A stretch of 64,000 bases of DNA, from the NCBI GenBank assembly GCA_001510575.1, contig LNGK01000003.1, forward strand, positions 3,549,732 to 3,613,731, given 5' to 3'. The notes under the pieces are model-generated. The model had not been told where the DNA came from. It did not search any database and saw only the letters and a program-made list of their open reading frames with translations. The translations under genes and the position numbers were made by a program. Positions within the stretch are counted from its first letter, which is position 1, and each line of letters opens with the position of its first letter. Below, piece after piece: positions 1 to 9,974 of this stretch. Source of the stretch: Knoxdaviesia capensis. Taxonomy: Eukaryota > Ascomycota > Sordariomycetes > Microascales > Gondwanamycetaceae.

Positions 1-1090
1 GGACCCTTGCCTTGTTTTCTGTTTCTCTTTTGTGCGTTGGATTAGGGCTGGTCAAACCGATACTGATAAGAGGTGGAAGCTCTTGGGCTGCGTCGAAAGG
101 TGTTCGAGCAGCCGCCTGGTACTTTGCCGGCATGGGGTGTTAGTGGTGCAATTTCTTTTCGTTTTCGTTTTTAACTCTCTTTAACGTACCAAGGATGAGT
201 TCAAGTCTGTTTTTTACTTCATTGCGTCCCTTCCCCTTTTTCTTTTCTTCCTTCGTCCATTCCGTATTCCCTGGCTCGACCCTTGGGTCGAGGTCGTTTT
301 GCATTTGGCCTTTTATCACTCGGTGCATGGGGGGCATTCTACTGTTTGTTTGTTCTTCCTCGGACCCCCATGCTACGTTGCCATCCGAGGTCGGTTTCCT
401 GTTTTCTGCAGTTCTGTGCGAGGCTCAACCTAAGACTCTTCACGATGTCTGAATCCTCTGCCAGAACCTTTCATTTTCCGTGGTTTTGTTTTGATAAGGG
501 GACTTGAAATTTGCTTCTAGGGATACACGGTGTATATATCCCGACATTCTATTCAGATTTGACAAATAAACATCCAATTCTGAAAACTGGCTCTTGATTT
601 CCTTGTAAAGTTTTGTGTTGCTGAGGTATAGCTGGGGAGTTGTAGATGTCCGAGAAGAGTAGGGTTAGGGTTTGACTAGGGCGACCATTAGCCACTATCA
701 AGTCAATCTCCCTGAGGAGGACTAAACGCGGAAGAAACTAGTCAAGAGCGCTTTAAGCAGTGAGGATGAACTCATACTCTAGTCAAGAATTGAGGGTTCT
801 TTGATGGAAGTTGGCGAGACTTCCGCCGTGTGGTTTCATTTGTGAAGCTCGGGTGGGTCAATCTCGGAATCTCATGTCAAATCCGGCCACCTCAACTTTC
901 AAGACTAGTCAGCATTGGCTGTGGATTTCTCATCCTTCTTCTCACCTCACTTCATACTAAGATTACGATGAATTGAAACAAGTTGCCATTTCTCTTTTAC
1001 ACACATGAGTAACGTGAAATAATTGCGAGATATAGTTCCTTTACCCCCTCTCAAGTTTCCCATCTTGCGTCTACCTCGGCTTTCGTCACC
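1..1090. other. Intergenic/upstream region of CAB5, no gene seen
   Basis: No reading frame here looks like a protein; the short ones overlap each other and are of low complexity. A telomere-repeat-like AGGGTTAGGGTTT lies near 660-673, about 420 bp before the CAB5 start. The last 70 bp before the start codon are pyrimidine-rich, as is common in fungal promoters and leaders. The left part may be the untranslated end of a gene outside the window. Confidence 0.5.
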
Positions 1091-1915
1091 ATGCTGCTGA
1101 TTGGATTGACAGGCTCAATAGCCACGGGCAAGTCGACCGTATCGTCGATCCTTTCATCACCACCATACAACATCCCCATTATTGACGCCGATGTGCTGGC
1201 ACGCAAAGTAGTCGAGCCCGGGACAGGCGGCTACGCGGCGATTGTCAAGTACTTCGGCCCCACCACGCCCGACCTGCTAGTTCCAGCATCCGAGACGATG
1301 CCCGAGGCGGGCCCCACGGGATCAGGCCGGCCGCTGAACCGGCCAGCGCTGGGCCGGCGGGTGTTCGGCGACAGCGACGAGCGCAAGAAGGACCGCGGCG
1401 TGCTCAACGGCATCGTGCACCCGGCGGTGCGGCGCGAGATGTACCGCGCGCTGGCGCACAACTACATCACCGGTGCGTGGGCAGTCGTGCTGGACGTGCC
1501 GCTGCTGTTCGAGGCCGGCCTGGACCTGCTGTGCGGCGTGATTGTGGTCGTCGGCGTGACCGACCCGGAGACGCAGATGGCGCGGCTGATGGCGCGCGAC
1601 GCCCACCTGACGCGCGAGGACGCCGAGAACCGCGTGCGCAGCCAGGGCGATGTGCGGCTCAAGGCCAAGCGCTGTGCGGCGCGCGGCGCGGCCCGCGGCA
1701 TCGTGCTGTGGAACGACGGCGACGAGGCCCAGCTGCGCGGCGTTGTCGACCGCGCCGTGTCGCAGATGCAGTCTGCGAGCCCGCACTGGTGGGCCTGGGT
1801 GCTGCTCGGCTGTCCCCCGCTGGCGGCCGGTGTCGCGGCCTGGAACATGTGGGCGAACTGGCAGAGCAACCGCCAGTGGGCGGCGCAGGCGAAGGCGGCG
1901 GCTGCGAAGCTCTAG
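1091..1915 (+). CDS. CAB5: Dephospho-CoA kinase
   Basis: Single-exon protein of 274 residues. Dephospho-CoA kinase catalyses the last step of coenzyme A synthesis, ATP-dependent 3'-phosphorylation of dephospho-CoA. The P-loop GLTGSIATGKST is at residues 5-16. It is followed by the conserved PIIDADVLARKVVEPGTGGY, LNRPALGRRVF and LNGIVHPAVR blocks and VVLDVPLLFEAGLD in the middle. Late in the protein come RVRSQGDVRLKAKR and WNDG. The C-terminus holds a hydrophobic stretch (WVLLGCPPLAAGVAAW) typical of fungal homologues and likely membrane-associated. Length and motif order match the fungal family. The start is the first ATG and puts the P-loop close to the N-terminus. No intron is needed. Confidence 0.95.
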   Translation: MLLIGLTGSIATGKSTVSSILSSPPYNIPIIDADVLARKVVEPGTGGYAAIVKYFGPTTPDLLVPASETMPEAGPTGSGRPLNRPALGRRVFGDSDERKKDRGVLNGIVHPAVRREMYRALAHNYITGAWAVVLDVPLLFEAGLDLLCGVIVVVGVTDPETQMARLMARDAHLTREDAENRVRSQGDVRLKAKRCAARGAARGIVLWNDGDEAQLRGVVDRAVSQMQSASPHWWAWVLLGCPPLAAGVAAWNMWANWQSNRQWAAQAKAAAAKL

Positions 1916-2899
1916 GCGGTGATGCGTCGTTGTTGCCTATGCTGGCCCCGTTACACGCATCTTGCGAAAGCTTGATTTATGATCCGTTCCCTCGGGACGG
2001 ACGCTTAATGCGGTCCATGACGTCCGCCACTTCTGAGACAGACAAATGCCTTGATACAGACGCCATACCCGCAATCACATTCATTTACAATCTCCTTCAA
2101 ACTTTGCTTGCCTGCTTTGCACTTTTCAAGTGCCGCTTCCATTATTTCCGGCGATCTTCTTTCTACACTCCCTCCTCCATTCCGGGAAGTTGCGACCCAC
2201 GATGCCTCCTTCCTTTTCAGATGTTCCAGCCATCTGCGCTTGCCATGTTGATATCTACACAGTTGGAGGCAGGAGCATTCCTGTCGACCCCTCCTTCCTC
2301 AACTCATCTGGGACGGTGGACTTTCTATTATCTTATCATCAGGATCTATTTCTCATAGCCCTAAACAATTTGAAAAAAAAAAAAAACTTCACCCACAAAA
2401 AGCTCTCCTTCAAACCTTTACTAAAATGGTGAATCACAACAAACAACAAACACAAATCAATACGAATATTCACCAAACACGCCAGGTACTTATCATTATC
2501 TTTTCTCTCGTTCTTTCAGGTCGAAACATAGGGACAATCGTGACTATGGAATATAATGCCTGGGCTTTGTTTATCACCCTCAACCTTCTAAATAGCTGAT
2601 CGTGAATTTGTTTATTAGGGAAAAGCAAAATCCCTTTGAAATCACGACTATAAATGGGAGGATCTGTGATTATCAACTCACGAATCTTTCTCTGCCTCTT
2701 TCTACCCTTTCTTCCACCCGGCCCTTTTCCTTCTACGAGAGGATTATGTGTCAAACATTTTCCGTATTCTCTTCGATTGATCTTCATTGAAGGTCATAGC
2801 ATTATTACCAGAACTGGCTGGTGTAACGCTTTCTGTTGCAGCATTGGATTGCTATTTGAATTACGATTCCCCCCCAAATTCAAACTGTCCTCTGGAAAA
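1916..2899. other. Intergenic region between CAB5 and the low-complexity gene
   Basis: About 1 kb with CT-rich and A-rich tracts, including a run of A near 2372-2386. No gene is supported. The frame of the downstream gene stays open upstream to 2654, but that extension is hydrophobic and unlike the following protein, so I treat it as leader. Confidence 0.5.
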
Positions 2900-5452
2900 A
2901 TGTCTTCTTCCTCAAGTCGGTTTAGATCGCCCTCGCTGTTTTGCGAGTGGGCAATCGGAGCGCCACTTTCTTCTGTTCCCACACCTCCAACCCACCACCG
3001 TGACCATCGATCTCGCAACGATTCGATCCTAGTCGAAGTTGGCCACGACGCCGTTTCCGATTCCGAATCAGTGAAGATCACAGTTCCACGCCGTCTTCCG
3101 AAGACCAGAAAGAAAGTCCGTTTCCAAAGCCAACCTGAGTTGGAGAAGACTGCTGTGGCCGCTTCCCCTGACGCAGCCGCCCCAGACGCAGCAGCCGGCA
3201 CGGAGACAGCAGCCGCTGCCCCTCCGACCTCCCCTGCTGCTGCAGACGTCAACGCGGCCAATCCAGCAACTCCCGCCACAGAGCCGACCCCAACTGCACA
3301 GCCGGAGACCACCGATTCCGCCGCTGCCGCTCCCGTCACCACCATGGCTCCTCCCGCGCCTGCTGCCCCGGCCGCAGCCAAAGGGCCTTGCGCAATCTGC
3401 GCCGAAAAGTTTCGACGGTACAAGAAGAAGCGTGAGCGCCGCAAGCATCGAACAATCTGCCTGCGGATTGACTCATCGGACTCTTCTGATTGTGATGATC
3501 CTGCTCACCACCATCATTCGCTCCGCCATTGCCATCATAATTCTCCGGGAATTTCTGCTGCATCGAGTGGAGCCACCGTGGCCAAGTCGGCCAAGGCGCC
3601 TGAAGCTACCGCTGCCACGTCCGCCGCTACACCTGCCACCACGCCTGCTGCTCCTACCGAGCCGGCAAAGCCCGGAGGAGGAGACGCCAATGCGGGTGAT
3701 AAGGCCGAGGCTGTCAAACAGCTTGAGGCTCAGAAGAAGGACGACGCTGGATCGGACGCCGAGAGCTTACTTGAGAGAACCCGGCGCAAGCTTCGCCGCC
3801 AGCGACTTCGCGAGATGATCGCCGAAGAAAGCGAAGTCGCCGAACTTGTTGCGGAGGTTGCTGCTGCCAAGGAGAAGCAGAAGGAGAAGCAGAAGGCGAA
3901 AGACGCAGAGAAGGAAAAGGAGAAGGAGAAGGAGGAGAAGCGGCCCTATCCCCCTCCCGGTGCTGATGTGAACGCCCCCCGCCCGAACCTTATCTACCCT
4001 GTTCAGTCCGCCGATTTCCACGTCGAGCACACCGTCGAAGGCCCCCGCGACCCTCGACCGAACGCCTTCCTCGATGCAGACAATGGTGTGATTCGGGTTT
4101 ACCATGGACCGACGTACGGGAATCCTCGCGGCGAACTGTACCCTCGCCAACCCGCTATTCCGCAGTACCCGACTCAGCCTGCGCCCGGATATGCAAATGC
4201 ATATCAGAACCCGTACTATCCCAACACCCAGTACCCGGGATACCCTCCGAGAGCTCAGCCGCAAAACTTCGGCTACGGCAACCAGCAATCGTTTCTGCCG
4301 TCGTATGGTGTCCCGTACCCATATGCTTCCCAGCCCGCTGGCCCGACCCCTGTGACCATACCAACCACAGTGCAGGAGTCTGACAAGCCCGCCGAAAAGT
4401 CCCGCCACTCCAGCGGAAAGTCTGGGCAAGAATCCCGACATGGTGCCAGCAAGTCGCGCCACGAGGTACGTTTCATCGTGTAACAACGTAACACAGGAGC
4501 CCACAATACTAACTGCCATGTTTCCTCTCTTTGCTTATAGGGCCAGCATGGGCACAGCGAAGACCACCGGAAGTCGTCTGGTGATGGCGAGCGCCACCAC
4601 AGCCGCGGCAGATCCACCCATGCCAAGTCGGGACGCCGGGAGAGCCGCCACAGCCACCGCCACCACAGCCCGGAGCCGGAGAAACATCGAAAGGCAAACA
4701 AGAGCGGATGGGGCTCATGGGAAGATGCATCGGACAAGAACGCCTATTCGGCGTGGGGCAATTCTAATGAGAAGTCCGATACCCGCTCTACCAAGAGCTC
4801 ATCTTCCTCTAGCTCCCGCTCGTCGAGCGTTGTGAGTGCTGCGTCGTCCCGCCACTCAAACAAAGATGACGATGGCCCTGGCTGGGGAGGTGCGTCTGCG
4901 GCCACCGGCAGCAGACACGGCTCGGGTGGAGGGTGGGGCAGCACCAACCAGCGGTGGGCCTCCGATCGCAAGTCTTCGCATCATTCGAAGCGCGACACCA
5001 GCGGCTGGGGCACCTACAACCACCACCACTCTTCGTCGCACAAGCATAAAAAGGAGGCGGCTCCCGTGGACACTCCCGCTCCGCCCGGATGGTGGCCCCC
5101 TTCCGGCCTCGCCATGAGCAACGTTGCTGCGTGGGCCTCGGCCAGCCACAAGGCTGCCCCCGGGCCGTACCGCGAGCCGCGGATCCGCCGCTACGCCAAC
5201 AGCGCAGTGGCGTCCGTGGGCTCCAACAGCAACAACCTCGGCTGGATTGGGCTCGACTCTCCCACGCTCGCCTCCTCGTCGTCGTCGCCCCACACCAGCG
5301 GCTCGCCGCAGTGGACCGACCATGCGTCGCGCAACGCCATGCCCGGCTCGTGGGAGGACTCGTCGCAGACCAGCACGGTGGGGCGCGACCGGTGGCCCTC
5401 GGGCAAGACCTCGGGCCGGAACTCGAAGTGGTCGCGCACCTCCCGGGCGTGA
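2900..5452 (+). CDS. Low-complexity fungal protein of unknown function, 2 exons
   Basis: Exons 2900-4465 and 4541-5452 give 825 residues. The 75-bp intron has donor GTACGT, a TACTAAC branch point and acceptor TATAG, and both exons end in phase 0. I chose the ATG at 2900 because the residues after it (MSSSSSRFRSPSLFCEWAIG) look like a conserved N-terminus. Next comes KKVRFQ near residue 75, a match to the RVxF docking motif for protein phosphatase 1. Ala/Pro/Thr-rich stretches, a basic patch with RRYKKKRERRKHR, a Lys/Glu-rich probable coiled coil (genomic 3770-3940) and a Tyr/Pro/Gln-rich part with PxYP repeats follow. The C-terminus is His/Ser/Trp-rich with SGWGSW and SGWGTY motifs. It is probably largely disordered. 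I do not recognise a named family. Confidence 0.8.
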
Positions 5453-6392
5453 GCTCTGGGTCCGGTCTCTCGACTTTTTTCTCCTTTTTTTTCAAAGATT
5501 CTTTTCAAGGAGGGCGGAGAGAGAGAGGATGGAGATACTGGAGGAGGATGGTTAGACTGTAAAAGCGAAAGATGAGGAAGATGGTGTTCCAGGATGATGT
5601 GTCTTAAAAGCTGGCACCGGTCCTGACACTGCTTCCCAAGGCAGATCCGACATTTTTACCGAGTACATCAGGCTTTGCTTTTTTTGCTTCTTCTTTTGTT
5701 CATGGGTTGTGGTCTTTTTCTAGAGAGATAGCTAGCTATGACAAAGAGAGTCAGTGTATTCCAAGTTCCTCCTTTCTGTTTGCATGTGATGTGATTGTGC
5801 TATGTGGATGTAATGGTGTGGGCCTGGAGAGGCTCGCGACCGGTAAGCAACTTGGGCATATGGCTGCTACTGGTCTAGGGATCACCTCACATTTGCAGAA
5901 GAGGAGTATAAGTTTACTGATATATCTAGGTAGATATAGGCAGATTCTCCAACATTCCAAAGCCATCATCATGACCTTTTCATCTTCTCACAGCCAACCC
6001 CTTTTTTCGAGCTTCCAAGCCACTTAGGGTTAACCCCTATCTTTCACAACTATCTACACACTTACGCATAGACCTATCGACCTATACAAGAAGCAGTACA
6101 ATATCACAGGGCAGATACACAGATATAGACATAGGAGACGACCAGATTGGATGAACATTTTTCAATTCAATTTGATAGAGAGAGGACTAGAAGAAACAGT
6201 GAAGCACAATTTTGGGGAGTGTGTTTAGAAAAAACAAAAAAGAAGAAAGTCAAGATGCGAACAGAAGAAACAACAGAAGAAAATAACTGAGAGGAGAGAG
6301 TATGGCCGGTTGTGAACCAGAAGGACCAGAGGCGAAGAAGACACAAGCCACAGCTTGGCCTATTCCGCAGGAGAAATGAATCCCCATATTAT
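5453..6392. other. Convergent 3' spacer
   Basis: About 940 bp between the ends of two convergent genes, so it should hold both 3' untranslated regions and polyadenylation signals. A short TTAGGGTTAACCCCTA palindromic stretch is at 6024-6039. No gene is seen. Confidence 0.5.
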
Positions 6393-7664
6393 CTACTCCT
6401 CATCAGACTCCTCCTCCTCAGCCTCGTCCAGCCAGGTCAGGAAGGGTTCGGCGGCCTTGCGCACCTTCTTGGAGGTGGCCAGGTCAACGTACTTCTTGCT
6501 GGCCTTGGTGCCCCACTTCTTGACCACGTCCTCGGCGATCAGGTCCTTGACGTAGTACATCTGAAGGATCTTCACAATCTGCGTGTACAACTCCGGGTGG
6601 TCCTTGCCGTAGATGGCGAAGAAGCGCTCGGTGCCGCCGAGCAGGGCCTTCTGGTGGCGCTCCGAGTCGCCGACCAGCTGCTGCAGCATGCCGGCGCGCT
6701 TGGGGATCTGGCTGCAGATCTTCTCGTTGAAGAGCGCGGGGATCAGCACCGGCAGGGTGCGGTGCTTGGACTCGATGCCCAGCTCCTTGGCCTTGACGTA
6801 GATGTCGATGCTGTCGACCAGGTCGACGTCGCCCTTCTCCTCGGCCTGCTCCAGGACCCAGGCGGCGAGCTCGTTGTACACGGTGTTGCCGCCACCCTCG
6901 CCATCCTCGTCGTCGTCGTCGCCCAGGGTCAGCTTCTGCTTGAACTCGGTCGGCAGGTTGGCCTGGCGCGCACGCACGGCCTCGGCGCTCATGTCGACAG
7001 TCCACTCGTGGTTCTTGATCTCGGCGTCCTGAATGACTTCAACGTCGGCCTTGATCTTCTGGAACTCGTCGTCGCTGCCAACCTCGGGCGACTCGGCGTT
7101 CTCCTGCGATCCGTTCTCCGATCCGTCGTCACCGCTGTTCTCCTTGGTTCCGTTTCCGTTTCCGTTCTGGTTCATCTGCTTGGCCTTCTTGGCAGCACGG
7201 CGCTCGGCCTTGTCCTTCTTGCCCTTCTTCGGCTGGTTCTTCAGGATGAAGCTGCTCAGCTTGAGGCGAAGGTCGACGTCGGTGCGCTGGCCACAGGCTT
7301 TGCAGTCGAGCACAATGTGCTCGTCCTTGATGACCACGTCGGTCTCGGGGTTTTTGCACTTCTTGCACAGGACGAACTTGTTGATGAAGCCATCAAGATG
7401 GTCCTGGAGCTTGCTGGCATCGTGGGCGCCGTTGATGATCCAGCGGTCGTCCGGAGGATCGATGTTGGTTTGGGCGCCAAGCTCGAAGCCGAAGTACTTG
7501 ATGACGTAAGAGCCCGGACGGGCGAGGGACTGAGCGACGCTGCTCAGGTTGACGACAACGGTCTTGATGCCGTTGCCCTTGCCCTCGATCTTGGTCTGGA
7601 TGCTGTCCATCTTGTAGCGATAGAAGACATCGCTGACATCGCGACGGACGTTGATGACAGGCAT
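6393..7664 (-). CDS. TIF5: Translation initiation factor eIF5
   Basis: Single-exon protein of 423 residues (yeast eIF5 has 405). eIF5 is the GTPase-activating protein for eIF2 in the 43S/48S pre-initiation complex and helps fix start-codon choice. The N-terminus begins MPVINVRRDVSDVFYRYKM, the eIF5/eIF2-beta fold with its conserved early arginine. A C2-C2 zinc finger (CKKCKNPETD...CKACG) lies near residues 99-124. A Lys-rich linker (NQPKKGKKDKAERRAAKKAK) and an acidic, low-complexity middle follow. The C-terminal W2/MIF4G-like domain ends in acidic and aromatic boxes (FLTWLDEAEEEESDEE). A long open frame on the opposite strand is only its codon-usage shadow. Confidence 0.97.
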   Translation of the reverse strand: MPVINVRRDVSDVFYRYKMDSIQTKIEGKGNGIKTVVVNLSSVAQSLARPGSYVIKYFGFELGAQTNIDPPDDRWIINGAHDASKLQDHLDGFINKFVLCKKCKNPETDVVIKDEHIVLDCKACGQRTDVDLRLKLSSFILKNQPKKGKKDKAERRAAKKAKQMNQNGNGNGTKENSGDDGSENGSQENAESPEVGSDDEFQKIKADVEVIQDAEIKNHEWTVDMSAEAVRARQANLPTEFKQKLTLGDDDDEDGEGGGNTVYNELAAWVLEQAEEKGDVDLVDSIDIYVKAKELGIESKHRTLPVLIPALFNEKICSQIPKRAGMLQQLVGDSERHQKALLGGTERFFAIYGKDHPELYTQIVKILQMYYVKDLIAEDVVKKWGTKASKKYVDLATSKKVRKAAEPFLTWLDEAEEEESDEE

Positions 7665-9974
7665 TTTGAACGGTGTTGGGGGGGTTTTATAACGGAGAAA
7701 CGGGAATTGCTTAAGGAGGAGAGACGGTTAAAAAGCCCACACGTAATGGTAGTGGACTATGAAGAATCAAAAGGCCGAAGAATGAGATATCTTCGATAGT
7801 TCTTTGATTATCGGGAGTTGGATTTGAACGGCGGGAATCGGCGTGGAAGAGCGACGAATCGAATTTGGGCGCGGCGAAGCAGCGGAGGGACTCGACAGCT
7901 TGAAATCACGCTCGAGAGTGTATCGAGAGCATGAAGGCCTTTTGGGGAGGAGTAGATGGAAGGAAAAAAAGGAAGACTTTTCAACGAGAGAGACAGGAGA
8001 GAATGTGAGAGGGGGGAGAGAGAGAAGGGGGAAATTACACCTCAACAAGACTCTCTAAAGACATAGGGGAAACTGGGAAAAGAATCTCTGAGCCGGTGTA
8101 TAGGCATGAACTCGAGAAGACGGATATCGACCGTCTGTTGACAACTTGAGGCTGCGGAGGGAGCAGGAGGAGCGAAATGGTCGCAGGTGGACGAGTGTCT
8201 AAACACGTTTTGCCTGGTGTGCAGATACATAAACAAGAAGCTGAAGCTAGGGGGCAGGATTGAGGGTTTCCAAAGAACGAGGAGAGATGTTCTGAAGGAA
8301 AGGAGGGTAGGAGATAGTTCTGGAAGAACAGGGTTATGTCCGAGGATGTGATATGATGTCGATATCGAGACGTGAGAGTATCGGGGTTTCGCAGGTAAGA
8401 CTGTTAAGGAACCGAAAAGGAAACCCTTTCGAGACTAGAGACGTTATGAGAAAGTCAGTTATGACTGGAAGGAAGAAAGAGAATGGATGACGAGAGAACA
8501 AAGAGTTGTGAGAGAGAGAAAGTTTGCGAGATGAGATGAGGAGTCGTTAGGGAGAAAGAGAGAAATAGAACAAAGGAAGTGGGTAAAAAAAAAAGTTGGA
8601 AACAAATATTTATCAAGGGGACATAAAAGAATTTCAAGGTGGGGTCTCTTCTCCGACAGTAGGCGGATTTGTGTATAAGAAATCAGAAATACAAAGGAGA
8701 GTCCTTGTAGCCGAGTGTTTTAAGGTATGACGGATAAAATGCTGTTGGGAGGCAAAAAAAAAAGGAAAAAAGGAAAAAGGAATTATCTCGACCTTGACTT
8801 ACTCGTATCTCCGGCGAAAAAAAAAAAAAAGGCTGCTGAGTCACCACGAAGATGTGGAGAGAGAGGAGGACCTGGGCGAAGAAACGTGCCTGTGCCGATT
8901 TTGGTGGAGATATCTGGGATTTCTGGAATTTAGAGAGGCTTTAGAAAAATTTGACTGTGAAATGACAGATGCTGCTTGTAGTGATTGCTGAATGATGCTT
9001 TGCCGGTGAGAGATGTAAACAGAGTGAAGAGAACAAGATGAAGAAGAGAGAAGTGTAGAGAAGAGTTAAGAAGATGGAAGAACAACAAAGCGGAAGAAGC
9101 CAAAATGTGGGAGATGGTCGGAATTATATGGCGTGTTTTGGGCTGTTCAGGACGAGTCACATGCCCTGGAAGGGAGAGAAGGTACGATGGGCTTTGGCTC
9201 CTGCTGTAAGTGCTGTAATGAGCCCCTGACGAGATGTGGCTTCCAGCGCAGGAAGTGTGGCTCGCACCCCCGGAAGCCACTGTGTCTTCAGCGTGCATGA
9301 AGCGTGCAGAATGTGCTGTACTTACCTGTTTGGATCTTGGATGCGATGCTACTGTGGCAAAGCACTGTGTACACAATGTACTGCTGCTGACACCGCCACT
9401 TACGTGTCCCGTACTTCCTCGCTACAGTGTCCCCGAGCCCCGTGCACTGTGCGGAAGTACATGCCCTCTGCGAGTTTTTGGGAATGCCGCACCTTCCAAG
9501 TCAAACACCACACAACTGTTTCTGCTGGTAAGAGGGCGTTGGGTCGAAATAGGCAATACCGGGGGGGTGTGTTGTTGTCCGTCGCTCCTGCTGCCTTGTG
9601 CATGGCCCGATATGACCAGACCTGCAAATCGGCGTGTTACAGCGCATCATCGCAGCTTCCCCAGATTTTCTCGTCACATGAGGGTCACTGGACGTGTCTT
9701 GCCCATCTGGAAATGGCAGGAACGGTGACATATCTCGGCAGAAAAGGAAGATATGCATCTATCAGAGTTATGCACACAACGGTGTCTTTGGTGGATGCCT
9801 AAGAATCTAGAAGAGCCACAGGCAAGCCTCATTTATCTTGACCGGATTACATTTCTCCACATCTTGATGTCTCTGCTCAATATTGCAATTCCAACCTTGT
9901 GATTCCAGGGCTACTCGCACTTCCTCTGACCGAGTGCCGACCGGAAATCCCCGCCAATAGCACTCACTGCCTGC
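7665..9974. other. 2.3-kb spacer upstream of TIF5, no supported gene
   Basis: The part next to TIF5 is purine-rich on the + strand, so CT-rich on the TIF5 sense strand, as expected of its promoter and leader. Runs of A occur near 8754-8764 and 8818-8832. Frames at 9234-9802 are open in two phases but show no family likeness and are Cys-, Thr- and Ser-biased, so I did not call them. Confidence 0.5.

Noticed and set aside
1477..2358. 293-codon + strand frame overlapping CAB5
   Set aside because: Out-of-frame shadow of CAB5 (Arg/Gly/Ala-rich) that runs on into the spacer.
6312..7799. 495-codon open frame on the + strand opposite TIF5
   Set aside because: It is Leu/Val/Asp-rich shadow coding caused by GC-rich wobble bases; the minus strand encodes a clear eIF5.
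9234..9802. Two overlapping + strand frames of 164 and 188 codons
   Set aside because: Open in two phases at once, no family likeness, and composition unlike real genes nearby.
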